DNA from: Clostridiales bacterium
Lineage (GTDB): Bacteria > Bacillota > Clostridia > Lachnospirales > WQUN01
DNA length: 49,320 nucleotides
NCBI GenBank assembly: GCA_031269465.1
Contig: JAISZB010000353.1
Coordinates: 1 to 49,320 of the forward strand
Direction: 5' to 3'
Shown here piece after piece: positions 17,498-26,596 of this stretch. The stretch's first letter is position 1. Every line of letters starts with the position of its first letter. Position numbers and translations under genes: made by a program. The notes under the pieces were generated by a model, which saw only the letters and a list, made by a program, of their open reading frames with translations, had not been told where the DNA came from and did not search any database.

Positions 17498-18481
17498 CTA
17501 TGCAGGGGCGTTGTAGGCGAATGGCGCGCCAATCGTTTCATCTGAGCGCACGCATGCGAGTTGATGGCTTGGGCTATGCTCAAGCAAAGGAATGTTTTTC
17601 TCTGCGCAAATTTCCCTCGCGTAAGGACAGCGAGGCGCAAAGCGGCATCCAGGCTTGGGATTTATCGGCGAGGTAATCTCCCCTTCAAGAATCAAGCGCT
17701 CCCTGCCGTTCGCTTCGGTGGAGGGGATTGCTGATAAAAGCGCGCGCGTGTAGGGGTGAAGGGGGTTTTTAAAGATCTCGCTTTTAGGCGCGAACTCAAC
17801 CATCCTTCCCAGGTACATCACCCCGACATAATCGGATATATGCTTGACAACGCTCAGATCGTGCGAAATGAAGATATATGTCAGATTCATGCGTTTTCGA
17901 AGCTCCACCATCAAATTCAGAATTTGCGCCTGAACTGATACATCCAGCGATGAAACCGGCTCGTCGCACACTACAAATTTGGGATTGACGGCAAGCGTTC
18001 GCGCTATGGCCACACGCTGCCGCCGTCCTCCGTCGAACTCATGAGGGTAAGCGTTATACGTGCGTGCTGAAAGCCCTACAAGCTCCATCAGCTCCGCTAT
18101 CCGCTTTCTGCGATCCGCCTCTCTCATTTGCGGGAAGAATACCCTCAAAGGCTCTTCTATGCTTTGAGAAATAGTCATTCTAGGATTCAGGCTGGCATAG
18201 GGATCTTGGAAAACAATCTGCATATGGCGCCGCATCTGCCGCATCTCCTCGGGGGAAAAGGAAGTGATGTCCATGCCGTCGAACAGCACCCGGCCAGAGG
18301 TAGGTTCATGCAGCCTCAAAATAACCCTTCCCAGAGTGGATTTTCCGCATCCGCTTTCGCCTACTATGCCAAGAGTTTCGCCTTTATTGATTTTAAATGA
18401 TACATTGTCCAGCGCTCTAAGCTCTCCAGCGGCCACTTTGAAAAATTTATTCAGATTCCTGACTTCAAGCAGCGTTTCCAC
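17498..18481 (-). CDS. dppF: Peptide ABC transporter ATPase, DppF/OppF type
   Basis: This nucleotide-binding subunit powers peptide import. It has Walker A GESGCGKST, Q-loop VFQDPYASLNPRMT, Walker B FVVCDEPVSSLD and H-loop FISHDLSVV. The oligopeptide-transporter C-terminal region carries the cysteines of CRFAPRCPYAREIC, which are typical of DppF/OppF and may bind an Fe-S cluster. The ABC signature reads FDGGRRQR where the family normally has FSGGQRQR, so its key serine is aspartate. That could make one of the two ATP sites of the heterodimer degenerate. It is thirteen bases downstream of the DppD gene in a tight operon; 327 residues is normal. Confidence 0.93.
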   Translation of the reverse strand: METLLEVRNLNKFFKVAAGELRALDNVSFKINKGETLGIVGESGCGKSTLGRVILRLHEPTSGRVLFDGMDITSFSPEEMRQMRRHMQIVFQDPYASLNPRMTISQSIEEPLRVFFPQMREADRRKRIAELMELVGLSARTYNAYPHEFDGGRRQRVAIARTLAVNPKFVVCDEPVSSLDVSVQAQILNLMVELRKRMNLTYIFISHDLSVVKHISDYVGVMYLGRMVEFAPKSEIFKNPLHPYTRALLSAIPSTEANGRERLILEGEITSPINPKPGCRFAPRCPYAREICAEKNIPLLEHSPSHQLACVRSDETIGAPFAYNAPA

Positions 18482-18493
18482 ATCATTCCCCCT

Positions 18494-19453
18494 TTAAAGC
18501 TCGAAATGGCATTTATATATATGCCCTTCTCCCCGCATTGGCGGCTCTTCCCGCTCGCACACAGGCTTTCGGTGCCTGCAGCGCGGATGAAAGGCGCATC
18601 CGCAAGGCAAATCAGCAGGATTGGGCGGAAGCCCGTCAATAGGCGTCAGCTTTTCGCTTTTGCTTTCGAGTCTTGGAATGGACTCAAAAAGTCCGCGCGT
18701 GTAGGGATGCCGGGTACTTCGAAACACTTCCGGCACCGTGCCGAATTCAACGATCTCGCCGGCGTACATAATCGCGACTTTAGTGCAGATTTCAGCGACG
18801 ACTCCTAAATCGTGGCTGATCAAGAGCATGCTGGTACCGAGATCCTTTTGAAGCTTTCGGATGATTTCAAGCACCTGAGCCTGTATAGTCACATCAAGGG
18901 CTGTAGTCGGCTCATCGGCGATAAGGAGTTCTGGCTGGCACAAAAGCGCCATGGTAATGACCACACGCTGCTTCATGCCGCCGGAGAACTGATGAGGATA
19001 GTCGTTGAAGCGATCTCCCTTTACTCCTACAATCTCAAGAATTTTAATGACTTTATCCTTGGCTTGCGCCCTGCCCAGCTTCTGGTGAGTCTGCACAACC
19101 TCCATAAGCTGCTGTCCGATAGTCATAACTGGATTAAGCGCTGTCATGGGATCTTGAAAAATCATTGAGATTCCGTTTCCTCGAATCTCCCTGTGCCGCT
19201 TCTCTGACGCGTAAATCAGGTTCTCGCCTTTATAGAGGATTTCCCCGTCCGCAATCACTCCAGGCGGGTCAGGCACCAGCTGCATGACCGCAAGGCAAGC
19301 GGTTGTTTTGCCTGCGCCTGTTTCACCGACCAAGCCAACGCTCTCGCCTTCGCTTACCTCAAGGTTTAGCCCGTTTACGGCCCGAATTGTTTCTTCCTCG
19401 GTGAGGTAGTAGACATGCAGATTCTTTATTTCAAGTATTTTATCTCCAGTCAT
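18494..19453 (-). CDS. dppD: Peptide ABC transporter ATPase, DppD/OppD type
   Basis: This 319-residue nucleotide-binding subunit pairs with the DppF-type protein downstream. It has Walker [11 protein letters not shown]-loop [14 protein letters not shown], an intact ABC signature FSGGMKQR, Walker [13 protein letters not shown] and H-loop [10 protein letters not shown]. The C-terminal [16 protein letters not shown] segment is the usual oligopeptide-transporter cysteine motif. It is separated by about 10-12 bases from both neighbours, consistent with a single transcript. Confidence 0.95.
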   Translation of the reverse strand: MTGDKILEIKNLHVYYLTEEETIRAVNGLNLEVSEGESVGLVGETGAGKTTACLAVMQLVPDPPGVIADGEILYKGENLIYASEKRHREIRGNGISMIFQDPMTALNPVMTIGQQLMEVVQTHQKLGRAQAKDKVIKILEIVGVKGDRFNDYPHQFSGGMKQRVVITMALLCQPELLIADEPTTALDVTIQAQVLEIIRKLQKDLGTSMLLISHDLGVVAEICTKVAIMYAGEIVEFGTVPEVFRSTRHPYTRGLFESIPRLESKSEKLTPIDGLPPNPADLPCGCAFHPRCRHRKPVCEREEPPMRGEGHIYKCHFEL

Positions 19454-19463
19454 GCCGCACCTC

Positions 19464-20978
19464 CTATTTCATCTTGGGATCCAAGGCGTCGCGCAGCCCG
19501 TCGCCCAGGAAGTTGAATGCCAGGACGAGGATGATGATGAAAATTCCAGGATAGACCGCGAGATACGGATTGGTTTCCAAATATTTGCTTCCCACCTTGA
19601 GGATATTGCCCCATTCAGGGATCTTAGGCTCCACGCCGAGGCCGAGATAGCTTAGGCTCGAGGTGGAGAGAACCGCGATGCCGATGCTCACTGATGCGCG
19701 TACAATCATCGGAGCCAAAGAGTTTGGTATTATGTGCTTGAACAAAATTTCGTACTTGCGTCGGCCGCAGGCTCGCGCAGCCTCCACAAACTCGTTGTTT
19801 GAGACTACCATGACCTGCGCGCGCATTGTTCGCGCGTAAACTGGTATATTGCTTAAGCTCAGAGCTATAATCAAGTTGAAAGTGCTTGCGCCGAATGCCG
19901 CTACAATGGCAATTGTCAATAGCGTACTCGGCACGGCATGGAAAATGTCCAAGATGCGCATGATGCCATTATCCAGTTTGGAGCCGTAATTTCCCGCTAC
20001 GGATCCCAGGAAGCCCCCCGCGATAAGAGGGATGGCAGTTGCGATAATGCCTATGAAGAGCGAGATCCGCGCTCCGAATACAATCCGCGTAAAGACGCAT
20101 CTGCCGACATCGTCAGTTCCAAAGGGGAAGGCGAGGCTGGGCGGCTTTAGCATATTTGAATAGTCGTTGGTTGTGGCAATGGCGTAGTCAAAGGTAAAAA
20201 TGCTGCAAACGGAAAGCGTGACAAGGAAAATTATTACAAGCATTCCCAGAACCGCCATATAGTTCCTGAATATTCTCCTCAGAGTCTCTATCCATTCGAT
20301 TGTCCGATTGCTGTCTGAGCTCCGTATCTTTGAGATTATGGCCAATCCCAAAATTAGAGCGAAGATATTGCCTGTAGCCGCAGTTAGAATCGACGCAAAA
20401 GCTATCGGATAGAGCCTTTTATAGCCTCCGGTCTTTTGCGCGCGGTGCAAAGCCGCCATCGCGGCCAGGTAGAACGCCAGCGTGAAAGCAAGCGCCGAAA
20501 TGGCAGGCGCAAAATAATCGGGGAGGGAATCCTTGAAGAAATTCAGCGACGCCGTCATTATAACCATCAGGTTGTTAAGGAAAGCGCAGGTCAAAAGCTG
20601 ATATTCCAGCGACTTTGATTTCTTCACGGTCGTAAACCCTGCTATGGCCGCGAATATATTCCCCGCCAATGCGAAAGGAGCTAGCAAAAGGCTTATCCTT
20701 CGCACAAATACTGGAATGGCGCCGCTGCGCGCTATCCCCCTGGCAGAGCATATCGACAGGCTCAGGCTGAGGCCCGCCGGAATCAGATAAAGCGCCGCTA
20801 CATAGAAAGCCGGGCTGTCCACAATGAAGCCTTTAAGCTCCCAGTCGAAGCTGTTGAAAAGCAGGAGCAGGGCAAGTGAAAAACTTGCGGCCCAGCTGAT
20901 ATTCAAGGCGTTGAGCTCAGGAAATCTTTGAAGCTTGCGTGCCTGCGCCTTTTTTAGAAACTGGTTTTTGCCGTTCAT
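19464..20978 (-). CDS. dppC: Peptide ABC transporter permease, DppC type, with extra N-terminal membrane domain
   Basis: The C-terminal half (from about residue 228) is a standard DppC/OppC permease: IFRNYMAVLGMLVIIFLVTL, a periplasmic-side loop with FPFGTDDVGRCVFTRIVFGA, transmembrane helices, the EAA coupling loop NNEFVEAARACGRRKYEILF with HIIPNSLAP, and a closing FNFLGDGLRDALDPK. Family members are normally about 300 residues; this one has 504. The additional ~220 N-terminal residues contain about six hydrophobic helices (near 28-43, 56-77, 95-115, 128-147, 157-177 and 192-215) of no recognised family. The extension is in frame and continuous, so a sequencing fusion is unlikely. It should increase the transporter's membrane-embedded mass considerably. 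Confidence 0.9.
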   Translation of the reverse strand: MNGKNQFLKKAQARKLQRFPELNALNISWAASFSLALLLLFNSFDWELKGFIVDSPAFYVAALYLIPAGLSLSLSICSARGIARSGAIPVFVRRISLLLAPFALAGNIFAAIAGFTTVKKSKSLEYQLLTCAFLNNLMVIMTASLNFFKDSLPDYFAPAISALAFTLAFYLAAMAALHRAQKTGGYKRLYPIAFASILTAATGNIFALILGLAIISKIRSSDSNRTIEWIETLRRIFRNYMAVLGMLVIIFLVTLSVCSIFTFDYAIATTNDYSNMLKPPSLAFPFGTDDVGRCVFTRIVFGARISLFIGIIATAIPLIAGGFLGSVAGNYGSKLDNGIMRILDIFHAVPSTLLTIAIVAAFGASTFNLIIALSLSNIPVYARTMRAQVMVVSNNEFVEAARACGRRKYEILFKHIIPNSLAPMIVRASVSIGIAVLSTSSLSYLGLGVEPKIPEWGNILKVGSKYLETNPYLAVYPGIFIIILVLAFNFLGDGLRDALDPKMK

Positions 20979-20988
20979 GCCGCTCCTC

Positions 20989-22401
20989 CTAATAGCCTTT
21001 TATCCTTGCCTTGATGCGAGGATCAAGGAAGGCGTAAAGAATATCGACAAACAGATTCATCAAGCTGATGACTATCGCGATGTATACGACGCCGGAGACT
21101 ACAACTGGCGCGTCAGGGATAAACTGCTTTTCGACAAGCCAGCTTCCGATCCCTGGTATGTTGAAGACCATTTCTGTAACAGCAGTGCCGCCCAGCATGA
21201 TTCCGAACTGCATGCCGACAAGGGTGACAATGGGAATCAACGCATTGCCCAGAGCGTGGCGAAGTATGACACGAGTGCGGCTTAGCCCCTTTGCTTTGGC
21301 AGTTACTATATAATCCTGATTGATGACCTCCAGCATGCTGGAGCGAGTGGTGCGCGCAACGCTTGCGGCAAGGCTGGTGCCTAGGACGATTGCGGGCATG
21401 ATGTATGCTTTCCATGAGCCGGGCTCGAAGGTGGCTCTAAGTATATGGTGATGTATTGAAAGGTTCAGTATGAGAATGAGGCCGAACCAAAATACCGGGA
21501 TGGACAGGCCGATAAGCGCTATGAGCATGACTGCGTAGTCCAGGATGGAATTGGGCTTAAGCGCCGACAGCACTCCGGACGGCACTGCTATCAAAACCGA
21601 CACGAGCAGGCAGGAAAAAGCAAGTTGCAAAGTGATGGGGAATTTATTCATCAGCTTGGCTATCACTTTTTCTCCCCCTTGATAGCTGATGCCGGGATTT
21701 AGCGTGACTATTCCCTTAAACGTATTGACAAGCTGCTGTATATACGGCTTATCCAGGCCATATGTGGCGTTGAACTGATCGCGCCGCTCCTGCGTGGCGT
21801 TTTCCCCGAGCATGTTGTATGATGCGTCCATCGGCGAAATGTAGAGGATGGTGAAAACTAGAAAAGTTACGCCGAATACAACGAAAACCATCATTATTAG
21901 CCTCTCGTAGATATATTTTACGTAGGGGTTGGACATTAGCAGCAAAAACAAGAGCGCCGGAAAGCCTGAAATAATAAATAGCAGCAGGATAGCCGGATTT
22001 TCCAGGCTTTCAGCGACAACTCCCCGATAGCTCACATCCTTTTGCTCGGGCGCCTCTTCAGCTAGCAGCTGTTTAACGTGTTCATCCAGGCGCACTTCCA
22101 AGATCTTGGCTATTTCGCTTTCGGCGTTGCGTCTGCCTCCTTTGCCGAAAAAAGCGAGCTTCTTTTCCACATGGCCTCTGATTTCGGCCTCTAGCGAAGC
22201 CTTTTCTCCGTTTTCCTCAAGCCGACGGCGGATGCCCTGCATCTGCGATTTATATGCATTGCCTCTTCTCTTGAGTAAATAGAAGAACCCCATAGGAAGA
22301 AAAAACAGGATGCCGAACGCCAGAAGGAATATTCGGGTGGACGGCTTGCTGAAGGTTTTAAGAAAATTCGCCTTCACAAATCTGATGAGCATATATCTCA
22401 C
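20989..22401 (-). CDS. dppB: Peptide ABC transporter permease, DppB type, with N-terminal extension
   Basis: From about residue 160 the protein is a normal DppB/OppB permease: KYIYERLIMMVFVVFGVTF, then LVFTILYISPMD, a SIHHHILRATFEPGSW loop, the EAA loop QDYIVTAKAKGLSRTRVILR with HALGNALIP, and the C-terminal LFVDILYAFLDPRIK. The first ~160 residues are additional: two hydrophobic helices (about 24-43 and 137-156) separated by a highly charged, probably helical ~90-residue segment rich in Arg, Lys and Glu. Normal family length is about 310-340 residues; this one is 470. With the DppC-type partner also extended, the pair looks like a co-evolved variant of the peptide permease. Confidence 0.9.
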   Translation of the reverse strand: MRYMLIRFVKANFLKTFSKPSTRIFLLAFGILFFLPMGFFYLLKRRGNAYKSQMQGIRRRLEENGEKASLEAEIRGHVEKKLAFFGKGGRRNAESEIAKILEVRLDEHVKQLLAEEAPEQKDVSYRGVVAESLENPAILLLFIISGFPALLFLLLMSNPYVKYIYERLIMMVFVVFGVTFLVFTILYISPMDASYNMLGENATQERRDQFNATYGLDKPYIQQLVNTFKGIVTLNPGISYQGGEKVIAKLMNKFPITLQLAFSCLLVSVLIAVPSGVLSALKPNSILDYAVMLIALIGLSIPVFWFGLILILNLSIHHHILRATFEPGSWKAYIMPAIVLGTSLAASVARTTRSSMLEVINQDYIVTAKAKGLSRTRVILRHALGNALIPIVTLVGMQFGIMLGGTAVTEMVFNIPGIGSWLVEKQFIPDAPVVVSGVVYIAIVISLMNLFVDILYAFLDPRIKARIKGY

Positions 22402-22426
22402 GTCCTAACGTATTTGAGCCGGAATA

Positions 22427-22939
22427 TTAATGGTTGTCGCTAGAAGAGCCCTTGCGCAGCTTGCCGGAAATATGATCGATATCTATGCGATATACAATCA
22501 TTGCGCTTTGCAGCCTTTTTATGGTCTCCTCAACTCCTTGGACTTTATCAGGCATGAAAATCTTTGTGAGCGCCTGCATAGCGCCGACCTGCTCTTCAAA
22601 GTCCAAAACGCGGCTGGCTTTTCCGAACGCAATGACGCTTTCAAAGTATGCGTCGGGTTTGGGGACCTTCATTTCTACGCGTCCGACGACAGTAAAGGCG
22701 ACGCTGCTGTTTAGAGCGATGTTGTCGACTTTGTGCCCGGCAGAAGCTGAGTGGAAATATATGCAGTTCTTGTGATACACATATGAAATCGGATTTGCGT
22801 AAGGGGTATTGTCCTCGCTTATTGTAGCGAGCACTCCGTGGGAATTCTCCTCCAGCACGCGGCGGATGTTTTCTTCGTCCATAATCCGATCTTTGCGCCT
22901 AAGCGGACGGTTCACGCTAAATTCCTCCAATCTTTGCAT
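22427..22939 (-). CDS. Pyridoxamine 5'-phosphate oxidase-fold protein (NimA-like)
   Basis: This 170-residue flavin-binding split-barrel protein has the NimA/PNPOx-like signature: NRPLRRKDRIMDEENIRRVL, HGVLATISEDNTPYANPISY, then IYFHSASAGHKVDNIALNSS and VAFTVVGRVEM. Relatives bind FMN or similar cofactors; some reduce nitroimidazoles, but most have no proven substrate. It lies between the dipeptidase gene and the permease genes with gaps of 17 and 25 bases, so it is co-transcribed with them. A role in peptide use is not obvious from sequence. Confidence 0.85.
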   Translation of the reverse strand: MQRLEEFSVNRPLRRKDRIMDEENIRRVLEENSHGVLATISEDNTPYANPISYVYHKNCIYFHSASAGHKVDNIALNSSVAFTVVGRVEMKVPKPDAYFESVIAFGKASRVLDFEEQVGAMQALTKIFMPDKVQGVEETIKRLQSAMIVYRIDIDHISGKLRKGSSSDNH

Positions 22940-22956
22940 CTTGATGCCGCGTCAAT

Positions 22957-24351
22957 CTATCCGCACATATCTATAATGACTTGAGCGAAAATTTTGACGC
23001 AAGCTTCCAATTCGGCAATCACAGCGCATTCATCAGCTGCATGGGCGTATGTGTCGGTATCCGGAAAAGACGGGCCGAATGCGACGCTGTTTTTTATGCC
23101 GTGTACATAGGTGCCTCCACCCATAGAAACGCATTCGCCCTTTTGGCCTGAGAATGCCTCATAAGCCTGTAGAAGAGTTTGTATAAATGGAAGCTCCTCC
23201 GGAACGTAATGCGCAGCTAGCATGCTATCAGAAGAAAGCTTCAAGCCTTTCTCTAAAAATGCTCCGGCTGCCGTCTGGACGGCGCTTTCGTCCGCGCAGA
23301 CGGGGCAGCGAGCGTCGAATGCGCCGGACAACCCTGACGGGCTATACTTGAACATCCCAAGATTGCAGGTCAGCGGCCCGGAAATTTCATCTTCCATTCG
23401 AATGCCCAGCGCTTCGCCCAGATAATCGCCATGTGGAAAAAGAGCGTTTACCGATTTCAAGCGTCTGAAGCCTTCGCACTCGGCAAACGGCGCCGACGCC
23501 AGCAGTCCGATAAGAGCCGTCAGAGCGTTTTTCCCATCTTCCGGATAGGATGCGTGAGTGCTCAAACCTTTTGCGCAGATGCGAATTTTGCCGTCCGCCT
23601 CATCCAGTTCAAAATCGACGCCCGCTTTGTTTTCGAAGGCTTGAGCCAATTCGAGAAGAGCTTTTTTTTCCAAGCCTTCAGTCAAGGCAACGGCTTCGTC
23701 GGGAACGACATTGACGGCGCGCCCCCCTTCGACCTCAATGATCCTAGGCAAAGACTCACTTTCTTCAAATTCGGCGAAAAACGATGGAGAGTATCGGCCT
23801 TTTTCAATATTATAAACCGGAAAGGCCGCATCCGGTGAAAATGAATATGGAGGAGCGGACTGGCGCTTGAAGTATTCTTTAAGATCAGAGCTGCCGCATT
23901 CTTCGTCGGCTCCCAATATCAAGCGCGTATTTTTAGAGAGCGGAATTCCTGAATCTCTAACGCATTTAAGCGCGTAAAGAGCCGCGACAGCCGGTCCTTT
24001 ATTATCAGAGGCTCCTCTGCCGTAAATGCGCCCTTCGCGGATGTCGGCTTGAAACGGAGGGGAAGTCCAGCCGGAACCTTCATGCACAACGTCTAAATGG
24101 CATAGGATGCCCAGTTCGTCTGGCCCGTCATTCAAGTTAATCTCCATAGCATAGCCATCGAAATGCTTCACTTTAAAACCATGGCGAATCGCGATTGCCT
24201 CCGCGCAAGCCATTGCTTCAGCCGGCCCCCTGCCAAAGGGCATCCCAGGTTCAGACTCGCCTCTTACGCTGCGTATGGCTATCAGCTTGCTGATGTCCGC
24301 AAGCATATCATCCATATTGCATTTTACAAAAGTCTCGATTTTCTCTCTCAC
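22957..24351 (-). CDS. M20-family dipeptidase, PepV type
   Basis: This metallopeptidase of 464 residues cleaves dipeptides in the cytoplasm with two zinc ions. The metal and catalytic motifs are present: CHLDVVHEG with a His-x-Asp pair, GRGASDNKGP with the bridging Asp, the general-base pair in GADEECGSSD, PDAAFPVYN and a C-terminal GGGTYVHG. The first 35 residues and the TSPPFQADIREGRIYGRGAS stretch are typical of PepV-like enzymes rather than of succinyl-diaminopimelate desuccinylase. It is the first gene of the peptide-transport operon, so imported peptides are probably cut by it. A divergent IclR regulator lies upstream. Confidence 0.9.
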   Translation of the reverse strand: MREKIETFVKCNMDDMLADISKLIAIRSVRGESEPGMPFGRGPAEAMACAEAIAIRHGFKVKHFDGYAMEINLNDGPDELGILCHLDVVHEGSGWTSPPFQADIREGRIYGRGASDNKGPAVAALYALKCVRDSGIPLSKNTRLILGADEECGSSDLKEYFKRQSAPPYSFSPDAAFPVYNIEKGRYSPSFFAEFEESESLPRIIEVEGGRAVNVVPDEAVALTEGLEKKALLELAQAFENKAGVDFELDEADGKIRICAKGLSTHASYPEDGKNALTALIGLLASAPFAECEGFRRLKSVNALFPHGDYLGEALGIRMEDEISGPLTCNLGMFKYSPSGLSGAFDARCPVCADESAVQTAAGAFLEKGLKLSSDSMLAAHYVPEELPFIQTLLQAYEAFSGQKGECVSMGGGTYVHGIKNSVAFGPSFPDTDTYAHAADECAVIAELEACVKIFAQVIIDMCG

Positions 24352-24375
24352 AATCCATCTCCTTCACTAAAGATT

Positions 24376-24476
24376 TACTGATGTTAAAAGAACTTTAACC
24401 AAATTTGCCATATTGATGTTAAATGGGAATAATATGTGACAATTAAACGGCTTTTGACTGTTTTACTGATGTTAAA
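24376..24476. promoter_or_regulatory. Three direct repeats TGATGTTAAA between dipeptidase and IclR genes
   Basis: TACTGATGTTAAA occurs at 24376-24388 and 24464-24476, and TATTGATGTTAAA at 24411-24423. They lie in the 388-bp AT-rich gap between the two divergent transcription units and are good candidates for regulator binding sites. The likely partner is the IclR-type protein, by position only. Confidence 0.45.
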
Positions 24477-24739
24477 ATGGTTTATACAAAACTTAGCGGA
24501 ATTCTGTGAAACTCCATCCATTAGACTTATTTGACATGGAGTAAAACTTATATATCAATTCTCAAGCTGACTCTTTTAGCAGGTCTTTTAATAATATTAA
24601 AAGTAATTAAACTTATTTCTAAATACTTAAGAATGATTGAAATATATTGACTTTTATTAAAAAAAGATTTAATATAAGTAAAAGTAAGTCAAACAACCTT
24701 AAGAATTATGATATTGGCATAACGGCAAAGGAGTGTGTG

Positions 24740-25513
24740 ATGGACGAATATAAAGAGAAGAAGAGCATTGCCTCGGTACATAAAGCAGTTAAAATCTTGG
24801 AGGTCATAGCCGCGTCCAGAGACGGCCTCGGGGTTACGGAGATCAGCCAGCAGCTTGACTATGGCGTCAGCGCTTCATACCACCTGTTAAATACGCTGAA
24901 GCAGTGCGGCATGGTGGCGCAAGACAAAAGAACCAAGAAATACTATATCGGCTATACTTTGTTTAGGCTAGCAGGGCAGGCGAAAGATCAGAATCTGCTT
25001 GGAAGCATGGCTATGCAGCATTTGAACAGGCTCAAGGAGGAAGTTCATGAAACATGCAATCTATCCATGATGAACGGAATTTACGCCATTTGCGTCGCCC
25101 AATCGGAAAGCCAGCATATGCTTCGCATGTTTTCCCGCCCAGGCGCAAGCAGCCAGTTTTATTTCACCGCCAGCGGCAAGCTTCTTATTTCTCTGCAGCC
25201 TCGGGAAAGCTGGAATGCGGTTATAGAAAAGCTGAGCTTTGAAAAATACACTGAAAACACAATTCTAACCGCGGATGCTCTTGTTTGCGAACTGGAAATA
25301 ACTCGGAAACGAGGCTACGGCATTGACAATGAAGAGCGCGAGGAAGGTGTTTTTTGCATCGCCGCACCCATCTTTGACTGCTATGGAGAAGCTGTCGCAG
25401 CAATGAGCATTTCTGGGCCGGTTCACAGGGTTAAAGAGCGTGCTGATGAGATAGCCCATAAAATCATTTTGGCTACCGCAGAATTCTCAAGATGCATAGG
25501 AGGCCCTCAGTAG
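24740..25513 (+). CDS. IclR-family transcriptional regulator
   Basis: This 257-residue regulator has an N-terminal winged helix-turn-helix (residues ~8-70: SVHKAVKILEVIAAS, LGVTEISQQLDYGVSASYHL, then KKYYIGYTLFRL). The C-terminal IclR effector domain has the ligand-binding pattern YFTASGKLLIS, RGYGIDNEEREEGVFCIAAP and AAMSISGP. The ATG at 24740 is chosen because AAAGGAG precedes it; an earlier in-frame ATG would add 31 unlikely residues. It is divergent from the dipeptidase/peptide-transport operon and probably represses or activates it, with the repeats in between as likely sites. The effector is unknown. Confidence 0.92.
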   Translation: MDEYKEKKSIASVHKAVKILEVIAASRDGLGVTEISQQLDYGVSASYHLLNTLKQCGMVAQDKRTKKYYIGYTLFRLAGQAKDQNLLGSMAMQHLNRLKEEVHETCNLSMMNGIYAICVAQSESQHMLRMFSRPGASSQFYFTASGKLLISLQPRESWNAVIEKLSFEKYTENTILTADALVCELEITRKRGYGIDNEEREEGVFCIAAPIFDCYGEAVAAMSISGPVHRVKERADEIAHKIILATAEFSRCIGGPQ

Positions 25514-25534
25514 CTCTTGCAGTCTGTTATGAAA

Positions 25535-25568
25535 AATGGCAACGAACGCCTTTGGCGTCGTTGCCATT
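25535..25568 (+). terminator. Hairpin after the IclR gene
   Basis: ATGGCAACGAACGCC and GGCGTCGTTGCCAT form a long stem around a TTT loop, starting about 20 bases after the stop codon. The following sequence is AT-rich (TAAATATATTATATATTTG) rather than a clean T run. Confidence 0.6.
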
Positions 25569-25785
25569 AAATATATTATATATTTGTATTTCTGTTTTTG
25601 TCAATAGTGATTTGAATTTTTATTTGCTTATTTCTAGAAAGTCAATTGCAATATTAAATGCAACAAAACTCCCGCAGGGGTTTTGACTTTGCCCTCAGCT
25701 CGGCTCGCCTGCGGCGAGATCGCGCGATTCGTCCGCAAACGCTTCCGCAGTAGTTTGATAGCCCAATATTTTCCTTGTCAGGCTA

Positions 25786-25883
25786 TACTGATTATCATAG
25801 AATAATTACCTTTTTGGGAGCTTTTTTCCATAGATGCATTGTATAATCAAGCTCCAAAAAGGAACATTGAATGAAATATGGTA
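25786..25883. mobile_element. TA-type miniature element, copy 3 (short form)
   Basis: The left end is TACTGATTATCATAG after a TA, and the right end ATGAAATATGGTA is followed by TA. The stem contains GGGAGCTT and AATCAAGCTCC. About 98 bp, shorter than the 132-bp form. Confidence 0.7.
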
Positions 25884-26355
25884 TATTACTCCAATGTGCC
25901 GCCATGGATATCTCCTCTGCAGGAATGTCGCCAATACTCTCCCTATTCTTTGCGAATCGCCGCAAAATCCCGTTGCGCCGCTCTTTCGCGCCTTTTTCAA
26001 AGCTTGAGCAGGGGCGGCGGAAATGCGCCGCGCATTTTACCGCGCTTTTAAGCCCGGCGCCTTTGCCCCCTCCAATTTTCGCCGCTATAGCCGATACGCC
26101 GCATCCTTCCTCCGCCAGCGCCTTTATCGCCACGCTCATCCGGCGAAAGGCATTGAAATGTCCGCATCTCTTTGCTATGGAATTCACCCATCTCATTGTT
26201 GTTCTCACAAACTCATTGATAATGCGTTTCCCTGTGCCTTTCTACTTCTTTCAGCTAAGATTATACTCAACCAGAAATATCTTTGCAGCTTCCCAGCAAT
26301 GGAGTCTTGGTTCGATGAGAATTGACGCTATCCGATCTGCCTGCCGTCCAAACTC
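25884..26355. other. Intergenic region without a recognised gene
   Basis: Overlapping frames are open on both strands, but one of them runs straight into the neighbouring repeat and none shows a ribosome site or known domain. Confidence 0.4.
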
Positions 26356-26596
26356 ACACTGATTTGACATGAATCCCTATGACGCTGCACTTCACCGCCA
26401 AGAGTGAAAGCAGTCAAATGTACCGGTAAAATATTGTGGTTTATCGCTTGAATTCATCAAATGTTGGCGTTTATTAGCTGGTTTTGCCCATTTCTGCGAA
26501 TGTTTTCATGCCGAATTCCCTATTTTGGAGATTGATTATACAGCGCAGCAATGGATAATCAATCTCCAAAATAGGTACATATGCCTGCAATCAGCA
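26356..26596. mobile_element. TA-type miniature element, long form, copy 4
   Basis: The left end CTGATTTGACATGAAT is followed by the CCCTATGACGCTGCACTTCA module shared with the copy at 14930. The palindromic core TATTTTGGAGATTGATTATA to AATCAATCTCCAAAATAGGT occupies about 26521-26577, and the right end is TGCAATCAGCA then TA. Confidence 0.55.

Noticed and set aside
25795..26208. Minus-strand 137-residue open frame
   Set aside because: It runs through the TA-type miniature element at 25786-25883, its N-terminal half is Arg/Ala-rich without a domain, and there is no ribosome site.
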